Assembly (NCBI GenBank): GCA_025174535.1
Contig: JALBUN010000023.1
Span: 62,001 to 126,000 of the forward strand
Length of the DNA: 64,000 nucleotides
Source of the DNA: Cantharellus purpuraceus
Taxonomy: Eukaryota; Basidiomycota; Agaricomycetes; Cantharellales; Hydnaceae
Direction of reading: 5' to 3'
The position numbers and the translations under genes are program-made. The notes beneath the pieces were generated by a model. It was given only the letters and a program-made list of their open reading frames with translations. It did not search any database and had not been told where the DNA came from. Of this stretch, positions 44,051 to 55,777 are shown piece after piece. Within the stretch, counting starts at the first letter, position 1. Each line of letters opens with the position of its first letter.

Positions 44051-44650
44051 CTAAGACGGAATCTCAGCTACGCATTCGATTTCCATATCCGCGCCCATTG
44101 GTAAACTCGCGACTCCAATGCAAGTACGAGCAGGCATCACATCCTTGTCAAAGAACTGCGAAATGGACCCACCCGATGAGATTCGCACCAATTACTCTCA
44201 CAGGCCCAGCAGGGGAGAAGGGATCTGATACTCACCTCGGCGTATACCTCGTTCATTGCCTGAAAGTCACGGACCATATTTGTTAAGTAGACGTTTGCCT
44301 TGACGATATGCTCTAAGCCGGATCCTGCAGCCTTGAGAACGATGGTCAAGTTCTCCAATGCCGCGCGCTGTTAAACATAGTCCGAGTCTTCAGGTTTGTG
44401 AAGGTTCATTTATAAGTTGCCATTGCGAACCGTTTGCGCCTTTACCCCTCCCGGAACCACTTTGAAGTTCTTGTCGCAGCCTATATTCCCGGATACGTAC
44501 ACATGTCCCCGTGAGATGACTGCCTGAGCTGTACATGATGCGTAGGTTAGCTTCAGGCAAAGGATGTCCAAATTTGCAGTGATAATTACAGAAAACAGGC
44601 AGAGGAGGAATCGCGTCAGAAGTTGAGACAATTGTCTTCCTGCTATTCAT
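44051..44650 (-). CDS. RidA/YjgF/UK114 family imine deaminase-like protein
   Basis: RidA proteins hydrolyse reactive enamine/imine intermediates formed by pyridoxal-phosphate enzymes. Exons from the ATG at 44650 encode MNSRKTIVSTSDAIPPLPVF, then SQAVISRGHVYVSGNIGCD, RAALENLTIVLKAAGSGLEH, IVKANVYLTNMVRDFQAMNE and FFDKDVMPARTCIGVASLP, ending with MEIECVAEIPS. The key Arg in PARTCIGV and the YVSGNIG strand match the family. The length (about 130 residues) is typical. Three short introns are needed; the second (donor GTTCGC near 44430) is the weakest. Confidence 0.88.
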
Positions 44651-44938
44651 TGGTGGTACCGGCAATCTCTCACTACTTTCCGTGTGGTGTGAGCTATCGA
44701 TGCATCACGTGATTTGGCTGTCGTGGGTCAAGACTCAAAAGTCCAACATCACTGCGAAGTCTCCTGTATCTTACAAGTGGGGATATCTGTCTACATATGT
44801 ATTCGAGTGTATCATGTATATTATACAGTATATGTATATATAACATCGTTTCCTCTGTCCGTCTAACGCGTAAGGCAGAACTGGTATGATGACCTCCCTG
44901 AAACTCTTTTTTAAGAACAAGAAAAAACCTCTACTACT

Positions 44939-46404
44939 CTATGCATCACTTCTGCCGTCCATGCTGGACCCTGGACGGCCAATGGTATACGGTGCCGACG
45001 CAGTCGACAATCTAGACGATGGTCGAGGAGAAGAGGGACGCGTCGGAGGTGGGGTATATATCGGGTGTGAAATAAACTCTTGGTCTGGTCTAGGCGAGTG
45101 CGAACGGGATGGCGAAGGCGAAGGCGTGCGTGAGAGACCGAGGGCCGAGAACGCGCCGACAAGGGATGCGCGCTTTATTTCAGTTGAAGTCGGTTGCCCA
45201 AGAATGGGCGCATTAGACTCTATGGGAGAGCCAAGAGCACTGCTGGGTTTGCTACTTCGGCTGAGCGTGACCGACAGCCCGAGGCCTGGACGGTCTTGGC
45301 CCACTCCTCCGGCAGCGTCATTTGCTGACGCTGGCTGGTTATAAAGCCATGTTGACCCCAGGACGACGCATGCGCCGACGACGAACGCGAGGGTAATCGT
45401 AAAATCGAAGAGGATGACCGAAGCGACAAAAGAAATTACGATAGAAAGGGACGTTGCAAATCCCTTGAGAATGTTGTCGGCATATTTGATGACTACGGCT
45501 GTAATCAGGCCGCCGAGAACCTGAGTGAGAACAGTGGCCCATGCCCAGAGTCCGAAGTTGCGGAAAAGTCCGCTGGGGAAGGAGGAATGTGTTTCGAGAA
45601 GAGCAGGAAGGAGAGCGGGGAGAAGGGAGAAGAGTGATAGTTGCACATTGCGAACCCAAAGGTCTGCTTGCGAGTTTTTGAGAACCATCTCGAAATAGAC
45701 GCCTGCGAGACCAGATGTGAAGCACGCTGCAGTGACTGCGAAGAAGCCGAGGAGAGGATTCATGGTGTTCATATCGTGAGTTGCATGGCCTGCACCGCTC
45801 TGTATCTGGACAATCCCAACACCTACTGCAAGGAAAAGCAGTGCCAACCACTTGGTGGGTGTGAGTTGTTTGCGGAGAAGAAGGACAGAAAACGCAGCAG
45901 TGGTGAGGATCTTCATTTGGTATGTTACTTGGAAAGTAGCCGCGTCGAGATTGGAAGCTGCGACATATTGAAGGTTGTTCTGCACGACGTAAAGAATGGC
46001 CGGAATGGCGAGCTTCCAGCAGTCAGGACTGAAGACATCGCGGGCGACGCGGCGAAACGGGGCCCGTTTGGGCTCTACACGACTGACTGCGATCGCAAGA
46101 GAAATAGAGCCTTTTAGAAGCTCATTGAGAAGCACGGCGGAAGCTGCAGAATACTGGCGGGAGGGGGGAATAGTTGTACGCGATGTGTGCATGATAATCG
46201 TGAGTGCCGCATTTTGTACGGCGAGTGTGATTAGGCTACGTTGGCAGCATGAGACCTAGCTCGAAAGCAGGAAGACAAGACTCACGATATGTATTTCAAA
46301 GGTACACCGTAAAGTGAAGGCACAGCACGGTCGTCGATGGTTTGCTGGGAATGTAGGACATGAATAGCGAGAGCTTGAGTGTTGGAGACTGCGGTGGGGA
46401 CCAT
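44939..46404 (-). CDS. nucleotide-sugar transporter (UDP-galactose / UDP-GlcNAc type, SLC35A-like)
   Basis: The protein spans about 470 residues with roughly ten membrane segments. A first exon (46286-46404) encodes MVPTAVSNTQALAIHVLHSQ and VPLKYIS. A 51-bp intron (46235-46285) precedes LITLAVQNAALTIIMHTSR. Family hallmarks are clear: PAILYVVQNNLQYVAASNL, DAATFQVTYQMKILTTA, WLALLFLAVGVGIVQIQ and GLITAVVIKYADNILKGFAT. Such transporters exchange UDP-sugar for UMP across the Golgi membrane to supply glycosylation. The C-terminal 120 residues after TWLYNQP form a Ser/Pro-rich cytosolic tail (PSPSPSRSHSPRP). The substrate cannot be read from sequence alone. Confidence 0.92.
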
Positions 46405-47498
46405 GTGCTGTGAAGCCGTGACTGTGCGGTGATGTAGATAGGACGCCAGAGTGTCCTACTTAAAACTGTGCCTAATCAAGCTCTTAGGTTGGCGGTGCAC
46501 CAGTTAGGCGCGTGACGGGGTTCGGAAACTCTTCCGCAGCAGTTGATACTACGTTTAAGATTGCAGCGGCTGTCCAAGCCGCTACATAACGGATGGTTGC
46601 ACACAGCGTTGCTCAGAACACTGCGCTATGATTCTAACTAGCTACTTGATTGCACAGCTGTAGGCTCATCTGTGATCATAGATCTCCGGCGTTTCTGGAC
46701 TTGCAGTGACAATTACAGTATCAACTTCGCTGCTCAGTCAAAAGAAGCAGCTATTATGCAGCCTCTCGTAGAGTGCGTAATCGGAACAAACCTTTCCTAT
46801 TCTTTAAGCATAGCTCATGGACTACTTAGATTGGGACGACCCCACCAAAGGGCAGTCGTGAGCATATTTGGACGTGTCGTGCGTCTTAAAGAACCGAACT
46901 GAGCCAACTTCTCAGTAGGCCGAGGATGTTTCGATTAAAGACGGTGACACCAAGATTGAAATGGTACGGTATGCCCACCTTTCGTTTCTTCGTTTTCTGC
47001 ATGTTGTAGTTATTTGTCATGTTCCTCTAGACTCCTTGTGGACCTTCCGTATGACTTGGTCATTGTGCTGTTCCCGGGGAAGCAAGGTTTAATACGCACC
47101 TATGTGAGCCATGTGCATATGTAAACCAGACGACATCGAAGTTATCCTTCTAAATATGTAACTGAAGACGGTAGTCGGGTATCATATGAGGCACCGGTTG
47201 TGTGAGTGTGATTGTGCATGGGCCAGGACTTTATTGCAAAACACTTATATTTTGGGAGTATCATCGAGAACCGATGCACAGGTTCATGGGACTGCGGCCT
47301 GACCAGTTAAGGTTCGATTTTTTGCTTTGTCGACATTGGAATTCAAAGAACTTTGAGGGGTCGTAGAAGCTTCTCATTATGGTAGCATATTTCATCCCGG
47401 AGCCTAATTTTCCGCTTATACTGATACTAATTGCAAACTACAATCATCCTGGTGGCGCACTTTATAAGCTCGAGTGATTGAGTCAAGAATGGGGCAAC
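46405..47498. other. intergenic region between divergent genes
   Basis: This interval lies between the transporter (minus) and the P450 (plus). A TATA-like tttataag lies about 38 bp before the P450 start. No coding sequence was found. Confidence 0.5.
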
Positions 47499-50079
47499 AT
47501 GATTTCCCTCTACCCTTTAGCAGCAGCACTGTTCGTTGCGGTTCTTCTATTCCACGCTTTCCTCCGTCGCCTTCGTACACATTCTATTAACCATCTTCCA
47601 GGGCCACCTCCAGGCGCGTGGCTTGTCGGTATGCCCCCTGTTGTGTATCGTTTAGGTTAAACACCCATTATACTCTGATCAGGTAATATGCCAGGAATTT
47701 TACGGCCAAAGGAAGTCGGTGACGCTGATGTTGCATGGACAAGAGAATATGGCACTGCTGTGTGCATCAAGGGAACATTTGGCGTGAGTTCATCACAGTC
47801 CAACGCTGTGGATATTTCATCGAATGTATTCTACTGTTTAAAGAGGGATGTATTGTTTACTTCAGACCCAAAGGTAGCACCTCCTTCCATCTTATTGTTT
47901 ATATGCTGACACCTAACTGCAGGCACTGCAATACATTTTCAATACCTCTGGGTACAATTTCATCAAAACCCCCGAGGGCCGTGCGTCCACCTCACTTATT
48001 ACTGGAAAGGGCATCATCTGGGCTGATGGTTGCAGATTTTTCTGCCGTACTCATTTCACTCGAAAATCTCACCTATTCATCCTCTTTCCGCAGGGATGCA
48101 GCATTCACGCCACAGAAAGATCATGAATCCTGCATTTTCATATGGTGCGCTTCGAGGTTTTCTTCCCGTCTTTCAACACACAGCGCAAAAAGTACGCTTT
48201 GCAATGGCTCACACTTTCGGACCTGGCATATTTATGATTATGATAGACTATAACAAAGTTGATGGAACAAGTGAACCAAAGTGGACAGCCATTCGCTGTC
48301 GTTGATATTTCTGACTGGCTCGCTCGTGCGACTCTTGATGCTATTGGTATTGGTAAGAAAATCTTGTCACGTATTCCAGGAAGGGTGCTAATTTGTATTA
48401 TGTTTTCAGCGGCATTCGACTATCAGTTTGGAGCAATCGACGAAGGCGGTACTGGAAAACTTTCCAAAGCGTACAACAACCTCTTGTTCGTTGCCGCTAT
48501 AGTACATTGGTCACCATGTGCTATCTAATGAATTTCAACAGAGTTGACGCATTCCTGGATCGCTCAAACTGGGTGATAGCATTCGAGGCGTTTTGGGGTC
48601 TAGTTCCGGAGTGGCTCATCACGCTGCTGCAATACGCGCCGACGAGACGGCTAGAAAGGCTGCGAAATTATATGAAGGCTTCGCAAGAAGTGGCGCAGAC
48701 GCTTTTAGATCGTCAAGTGACATTGCATGCGCAGGGGAAGGAAGGGTCGAAGGATGTTATGAGTATTTTGAGTAAGCCTTTGTCTTCCAAAGTTCTCTCC
48801 GTGACGACCTTGGAGTGGTTGACGCATGTGCTGACCGGGGTTTTATTCTTGTCTTTCATTTGGTTAGTTAGAGCGAACCTTTCCGAAAATCCAAGATCGA
48901 AACTTCGGGACGAGGAAATCTTGCCTCAGCTTACGTGACTATCTTCAATTCCACATACCAACGTACGAAGAAAAGCTTTTTGACTAACAGACCTCTTGTC
49001 CAGAACGCTATTCATTGCTGGACATGAGACGACCGCCACGACGATCTCGTGGGCTTTATACGAGCTCTCTCGGCATCCCGAGTTCCAAACAAAAGTTCGC
49101 GAAGAGATCAAGGCGGCACGTGCGCAAGCCGCGCAGAGGGGGGATAGTGAGCTGACTGTGGCGGATTTGGATTCTATGAAGCATCTCCTTGCGCTTATGA
49201 AGGTGGATACGCGACCGATCATTTCTTCGATCCCTCCGCACTGATATCATTGCCTTTCCTTTCTTCCACTGCATTAGGAAACACTCCGCTTCCACCCTAT
49301 TATCCATGCACTTAACCGGGCGGCGGGTCGTGACGACGTGATCCCGCTCTCAACACCTCAAAAGGCGAAGACGGGGGAAATGATCACAAGTATTCCCGTG
49401 AGCAAGGGACAACGTATAATCCTCTCCATATTTGCCTATGGCCGGTGAATCTTCAATCCACCTTGGTAGCTGGATTATGATGATACTCATATATGTACAT
49501 TGTACAGTCTGAAATCAGTGTGGGGAGAGGACGCGGATCAGTGGAGACCTGAAAGGTTTCTTGAAGGAGTCGAGAATATTCAGAAGACTAACTTAGGGGT
49601 CATTGCAAATCTGTACGAGCGTTATTGTTTGGATGTCTTACATAACGCTAATCCCGACGTAATTTACAGAGCAACATTCGGGAGTGGCTTGCGTAGTTGT
49701 ATTGGGTGTGTCTACATCACTGTATAGCCCATTCGACGTTAACACCGCCGACTTTATATTAGCTGGAGGTTTGCGTAGGCCACCAGTCCATCAACCATTC
49801 TGCTTCTGTGCTAACTGGTTCTTCCTATTTTAAACGGTCACAGCATGATCGAAATACAAGCCATCCTCATCGAATTACTCGAGAGCCTCGAGTTCTCGCC
49901 TCCTCCTGGCAACATTGAGATCGTCCGTTGTGCTACAAGTCTTATGACACCTATGTGAGTGAATCTTGGGTTTTTAACTATTCGTCGATTCTTACTTCGC
50001 ATTTCGTTTCTTTAGGGTTAAGAATTCAAAGTCACGTCGCACCGAGATGCCCATTACAATCAAGCCGATCTCCAGCTAG
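47499..50079 (+). CDS. cytochrome P450 monooxygenase
   Basis: The gene is interrupted by many short introns. The start at 47499 gives an N-terminal membrane anchor (MISLYPLAAALFVAVLLFH) and the Pro-rich hinge LPGPPPGAWL. Further motifs are HRK-IMNPAFSYGALRGFLP near 48100, the I-helix FIAGHETTATTISWALYEL at about 49010-49060, the ExxR motif ETLRFHP at about 49278, the PERF region (DQWRPERFLEG), and the heme loop FGSGLRSCIG ending in the thiolate Cys. The C-terminus ends IKPISS with the stop at 50077-50079. Each intron joins known P450 positions in frame. Such endoplasmic-reticulum oxidases act in secondary metabolism or detoxification; the substrate is unknown. A partial copy lies at 15132-15886 and 27927-28045. 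Confidence 0.88.
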
Positions 50080-51193
50080 GGATATCTCGTCTCCCTTTTC
50101 GTGATACAGACATTGTGTTGTCTCGTCGAATTTGCTTGCATATAATGTTCGTAGGAATGGTCAATCATCATATGCGATTTTGATATTAATATTGCCGAAT
50201 GGACTGGTCTGTTCCATGCTCATGGCAATTAAATGACACGTGATTCTAAAGTCCATCTGGATGTCTGCGCTGGTGCGCATGATGCGACCCACAGTTAGCG
50301 CAGACGACTGGCACGTACGTGATCCTGGCATCTAGCTCGGCCCTGGATGCTCCCCGTTCCACAGTCCTTACAGGCGTCGGTGATGGCTGGTGTCAAATTC
50401 ATATGCGAAGAATACTTTCATCGTGTAGGTTCGACTATTATACGAATGTGATGACCGCATTCTTGCTTTTTATCTTCTGAACAGCACTGCGTAAAGTACC
50501 AGAAGATATGCGCAAAGACTGGGAGCATATGTTTTGCACCGTCGTCAGGCAATGACAGAGTACAAGTGCACTACGAGTTCGATCGCCCGATATCGGTATA
50601 GAGGGAGGAGTCAGCAGAGGTTAGTGATGTGACAAAATATGGCTTTCATGTTAAAGATCAAGTGTTCCAACCACTGATTGCTTAATGAATGCTGCCATAC
50701 TTATATTTTATGTCCTGACCCGTGAGACAGACAGATCACAAATGCACATCCAAGTCATATTGGCAACTAGGTGCGCCAACCGAGCTCGTCTCGCGGTTCG
50801 GACCCAAATGCTGCCAGGGCGATGACAAGAGTGTCCGTTGGGGAATGGGTAGCTCACCGTGTTATGGGTTGCAACCTGCTATAGTGACGTGCGAGTAGGT
50901 ATAGCAATATGAACCGACAAATTACGTCATAACATGTCGCTTCAACCTGGGGAACACACTGGCAATAACAGCTCTGCGATTTGTCGGCTACCTGCTCCTA
51001 ACAACTGTCATATGGCTCACCACCCGACCTGCCTTTTCTACTTCACAGGCCCCACACAGACCAGAGAACTCCACGTGAAAGTCGGGACACACACAACCAG
51101 ACAGTGAAATAACATTCAATACACCAACACAACGAATTAACCCCTCCTATTATTAATGCAACCGTAATTTGTTCTGCATGCGATGAACAGGGC
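50080..51193. other. intergenic, duplicated at 14-15.1 kb
   Basis: No convincing ORF is present. The sequence is shared with the left arm of the inverted duplication. Confidence 0.5.
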
Positions 51194-51694
51194 TTAAAAA
51201 ATGCTTCCAACGGCGGACGAAACATCCCCAAAGGCACCACTGACAGCGCTCTCCGCACCGCTGATGAGGTTGCCCGCGCCAGTCCCGCACCCTGCGCATG
51301 CTGCCGGCTGATATTCATTTCAGGATCATGTTGTTTGGGAGACATCGAAGAATGACGTACCGCGTTGACGACACTGTTCAGAACACCTGCGACGCAACCT
51401 GCGTCGGCAATAGGGTCTAGAATATATCAATTAGCCAAGCGACGGGAGATAATACTTGGAGAAGATCCTTACTAGCTCCAACCTCAGCTACAGATGATAC
51501 GCACCCGACAGCAGTGGGGCCAAGAGCAATCGCACACTCTGCATATGTCCGAGCCGTTAAATACAACATAAAAGCAAAGAACAGTGGGAAAACGTACTGG
51601 CAGCATCGCACGAACGAACGTTGTGGAGAGGCATGGGACTAGCCATCGCTACACCAGTGATAGCAGCGAAAAGGGTAACTAAGGAGAATTGCAT
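51194..51694 (-). CDS. small cysteine-rich secreted protein SSP2
   Basis: SSP2 is the paralogue of SSP1 in inverted orientation. The start at 51694 gives the signal peptide MQFSLVTLFAAITGVAMAS. Four exons encode cysteines in RSCDAA, KCAIALGP, VGCVSSV, a further one after the second intron, and ACAGCG. The C-terminus continues through SAVSGAFGDVSSAVGSIF, which SSP1 has lost. Introns are GT-AG at the same places as in SSP1. The frame is intact, so this copy looks the most likely to be functional. The function is unknown. Cysteine spacing suggests a compact disulfide-bonded protein. Confidence 0.8.
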
Positions 51695-53493
51695 TTTGAG
51701 AGGGTGGATCAGAGTGAAGGTTACGCGTGTTGAAGTCGAAAGAGTGGTGATTGAAACAATGGGAACGGCGAACGTCAAGCTCGGTGAGAATGGGGAACTT
51801 GTCCTGCAGGTAGTGGCGCCTTTATATCACTGGCAGAACGCCTGAGCTTGTGCCAATATATTAGCATCACGAACCAACGCGTGACCTCAAAGCGGTAAGT
51901 GGTAAGCGTTGACCATGACCCTGATGGCACCCTGATAGCAAACTGTTTGAGAATGATGGTCAACACCACCCGATTGTCTATGTGTAGCATCTCCACACCT
52001 GGCGTTGCTGTCGCGACCTTCTCGGGAAGACTCAGAAGTCGCATCGTATCGGATTTATATTTTGGTAACTCATCTCGCGCTGATAGTGCAACGTGCAACG
52101 GTGCACTGCCTCATGTATATATCGCACGATGGCCCCAGATTAGGCAGGTAGCCAAGAGGCGATTAACAAAACACTCCGCCGCCACATCATGCCGAAAGTA
52201 TAATTTCAAATTGCATGAGAATCAGGGCAACGATCAAAATTACTTTCCCGAATTTAGAATCTGCACTATTACGAATATAGTGGTTTCTCAATCTCGACAC
52301 CCTGGCGAACGTAGTGATGTTACAGTAAATATCGATGTACTTATATGCGCGTGAGATGTCAGGTCTCTCCGGTCTCTTCCAATGCATATCGTGTCCATAT
52401 ATGACTCTGAAAGTGCTCGGTCGTTTTTGCAGTGTATTAATTAGGGCAAGCTGATGAGATGGATTTTCAGAGTCCCTACACAATAATTACAAAGGATCTA
52501 TAAAGTGTTTGTGCTTGTAACTCTGATCAGTTGTGGGTAACGTGATTTCAGTAATTCAACCACACGGCAAGGGTCACCAAAACACCTACCTACATAATGA
52601 TCCAATCGACGACATGACTTAGTAAGAATAATGACCCAAGGGCTTAAGAAGACCATGGCCTTTGCTGCGCTTCCTCAGAAAATCATGACATCCCTTTGTG
52701 TGAGCTGCCAAGTGGTCAAAATATTTCTACAACCTTGTTTAATGTTTTACTGCTACACACAGAAACAGTTCGTGCGAGACCAGAGAAAGCACCACCTGCA
52801 GTAATATGATGCCATTTCTTCTTGGGTGTTGGAAAGAGATGTGTCACCGGTTATCAGATCCAGACGGTCCACAAGATGCCGGCTAATTGCTGCGGCCGTG
52901 CAGCATTAACTTATTTCGAAGATGCCGCCGAACAGGTATAGGTATAAATCAAGATAAATATCAACGAATTACCTTAGTGTTCACATTATAGACACTGGTT
53001 CATACTACTGGCATTCCTAGTATTCATAGGCATTCTAACACTCCTTTCCAGTCATTCCTCAGGTTATCTTTCGCAGGGCTATGCTTCGCGACATTGGGTA
53101 CGCAAATCCAATGAATAATAATAAAGAAGGTCTGACTTCAAATGAAGCGTACGTTCCACTGGCAATCTTTTCCTCGAGCAAACCCTAGTAATAAGCCCTT
53201 CTTGCAAGGCTTGCCAATTAGAGCGTTCTTGCCGGGTGTCCCAGGATCCGACAAAGCTGTTTTGTTCCCCGTGAGCACGTCATCAGCAGGCTTAGGAATG
53301 TTGAGCCAGAAAGTCGCCGTCATGATCGACACGCTGAAGATCAATCTGCCATCAATCTGCCATGGATCTTCTGGCAGACGTGAAACGAGTACCGACTCTG
53401 TGCCAAGTGATTTGAACTACATCAGAACTACAAATTACCCTCCCCATGAGTTTTAATGCAATTACCATGTATCCTACCAGTGACAAAGGTGGC
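51695..53493. other. interval between SSP2 and SSP3 with unassigned coding-like segment
   Basis: The SSP2 promoter (TATA near 51821-51828, reverse strand) is at the left. The minus-strand segment 53138-53344 has a paralogue at 12563-12800 (shared WLNIPKPA), but frames differ between the copies, so the coding status is unclear. About 620 bp at 52480-53100 occurs only in this arm. I could not identify it. Confidence 0.4.
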
Positions 53494-53977
53494 TTAGAAA
53501 ACGTGTCCAATCGGTGACGTGGCGCTCCCAAATGCATCACCAAGAGCGCTCTCCGCTGATTTGAGGGTTCCAGCATTAATGTTGCACCCTCCGCACACGG
53601 TCGGTTGGTGTTCGTTCAGGATCATGTGATGTAAGAGAAATCGAGGAATGACGTACCGGGTTGACTATGTTGGCCACGACGTTCGAAACGCAGCCTACGT
53701 CGCCAATAGCGTCTAGGAGATATACATCAAAAAGATAGATAATATTCACAGAAGCCCTTACTGAGTGGATCTACGCCAGATGCTAGACAGGCAGCGCCAA
53801 CGGGGCCAAGAGCAGGTGCACATTCTGTACATATGTCGTCAAATATAACATGAATGCAGAGAGCAGATGGAAGGAAGACACTAGTAGCGTCACACGAACG
53901 AATGCTGTGGAGAGACATAGGACTAGCTATCGCGGCACCAGTGATGGCGGCGAAAAGGTAATCAAGGAGAATTGCAT
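53494..53977 (-). pseudogene. SSP3, third family copy, frameshift in the signal peptide
   Basis: The same exon layout and cysteine positions as SSP1 and SSP2 are present (RSCDAT, CAPALGPVGAACLA, GDVGCVSN, TVCGGCN) and the C-terminus ends SPIGHVF. Within the signal peptide the sequence aligned to SSP2 lacks one base after the Thr codon (about 53957), so the conserved ATG at 53977 runs to a stop after 16 codons. An upstream ATG in the other frame (54146) could supply a different N-terminus, but it lacks a clear signal peptide. I treat it as a recent pseudogene unless the base is a sequencing error. Confidence 0.7.
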
Positions 53978-54876
53978 TTTGAGAGGGTGGATTAGAGTGA
54001 ATGCCAATGATATTGAAATCGAATAGTAAATGAGACAGTGGAAGGGCGAACGTCAAGCTCGGTGAGAATGGGGAGCTTGATCTGTAGATAGTGGTGCTTT
54101 TATACCAGGACGCCTGAGTGTGTGTCGAATTTAGATCTTTGACCAATGCATGGCAAACAATAATGCTCTCGACTCAACTAATGGAGGATGACTCGATGTA
54201 ATTGGTTCCGGTTAGTGCTTTAGTTCCTTGTACGGTATTTGCACACACGGCGTTGGATTCCCATACGTCTTCCCAAGGACTCATAAGTCGGCGGCTGAGT
54301 ACTGGATTTTGATAGCTTCAAAGATGAGACTGCAACGTGCAGCAGAGCGCTGCCACACGATAGCCCCGTTTGAGGCAGTTGGCATCACAGTTATACCTAG
54401 GAACGAACATGGTTTCCTAGCCTGAGACTTACGAAGGTGAAGTCCAGGACTGATTCAACCTACCCTCCAGTAATTTAACAATGTTGGTGCAAGTGTGCTA
54501 TCATAGGGAAAATGCGGGGACAGTGGTATACTCGTCTAATGAGATGAACGATTACCGTGATAAACTGACCACAGCGAAAAACTTACCCACTACCTCCATT
54601 TATTAGACGAGAAAGGGGCGCCTAAGGACAGCTGGGATGGTCCGATGTAATGTATGATAGCCTATAAGTGTCTAGGCGGTCGACCCTTTGAATCTCACTC
54701 TCTCTTAGGAAGACCCATCTTACAAGAGAGCTGTAATTTTTCAATTTCAGGTTTTCAAGCCGTGCGGAAAGTGGCGTTTTGAGTCGGGACCCGGGCAGGA
54801 AACTGAACCACGTGATTAGTCACGTAACCTTAGTGCCTCCGAGATAATTGATTCTCTCTCGCTTTCACTGACTACC
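53978..54876. other. intergenic region
   Basis: A TATA-like motif upstream of SSP3 (near 54098, reverse) is present. No further gene, RNA or repeat was recognised. Confidence 0.4.
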
Positions 54877-55574
54877 ATGCCCCGTATTCCGTATGTCTTC
54901 CCCGAGCCTGGAGCATCTCCAATAGCGGACAAAATCCGTGAAAGGCGCAAGGACGGGAAGCTGGTCAGTCTTGATGGTGTGCTTCTCAATGCACCTGCGA
55001 TTGCCTCAGGCTTCAGTACTTTGTTGCGTGCCGTGCGACAAGAAAATAGCCTCGACGATGGATTGAGGGAGTTACTTGTGAGTCACAGTGCTTGATTTGC
55101 CAGAGAGGTGCAAGTGAATGCGTCCAGATCCTGCGTGTAGCAGCACTCAACTCGGCTGCGTATGAATGGTGTTGTGTCCACGTCTCTTTATCTCGCGTCT
55201 AGACCGGCATCTTATGTCGTCCTGTATACAGGCTTGCCCACGAACCCGTCGGACGTGCTGCGGGACTGACGGATGGGCAAATCGCAGCCATTCGGGATGT
55301 TTCGTATGTGCGTTCATCAACCCCACGTTCCGCCCCCTCGCCTGCTCTCTCGCCTGTATTGGCAGCCGCCTTGGCATACGCAGATGCCATGACGGTTAAT
55401 GTCAAAGTGCCTCAGGACGTGTTCGATGCTCTCAAGGCCCATTTGAATGATCAGGAGATTATGGAGGCGACTGCGACTATCGCTTCCTACAACCTGGTAT
55501 CCAGGGTGCTGGTGGCTTTGGACGTGCATGACATGGCCGATACCGAGGTCCCGCAAGCAAAGACGGGCGTCTAG
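54877..55574 (+). CDS. carboxymuconolactone decarboxylase / AhpD-like protein
   Basis: The start is MPRIPYVFPEPGASPIADKI. Three exons join as LRELLILRVAALNSAAYEW and LAHEPVGRAAGLTDGQIAAI, the core helix-turn-helix of the CMD/AhpD fold. The introns are GTGAGT...CCAG (55080-55128 approx.) and GTGTTG...TACAG ending near 55230. This subgroup lacks the CxxC redox pair, with Ala-Tyr-Glu-Trp and a His in its place. It is therefore unlikely to be a peroxidase-type AhpD, and resembles fungal decarboxylase-like members of unknown substrate. The C-terminal half has an Ala/Asp-rich helical region and VPQDVFDALKAHLNDQEIME. Length about 190 residues. Confidence 0.85.
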
Positions 55575-55777
55575 CAGTCAATACTTTTCCACGTAAGGGC
55601 GGGAATATACACTTTAGTTCTGTTTCCAGACTCGTCCAATGCGACGAAAATGCTAAATTTGGGCTTAAAAACGATCAATTTTAGTGTGCATTGCACGACC
55701 TGTGCCATATCGCATGCATACACGAAGTATACGTAACAAGCATAAGGCATAGATCAAGGTTAAAACGGTATCTCTGC

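Larger units (their letters stand above)
49640..53370. repeat. right arm of the long-range inverted duplication (partner 12563-15886)
   Basis: This block matches the left arm read on the opposite strand: P450 3' exons, intergenic sequence, SSP2 and the WLNIPKPA region. It is the fuller copy and contains the intact P450 end, so it is likely the source. Confidence 0.85.

Noticed and set aside
44911..46117. Long ORFs opposite or in other frames to the nucleotide-sugar transporter (44886-45344, 45641-46117).
   Set aside because: They lie wholly within a gene with clear family motifs and show no motif of their own.
55147..55556. Arg-rich minus-strand ORFs over the AhpD-like gene.
   Set aside because: They are shadows of a GC-rich coding exon.
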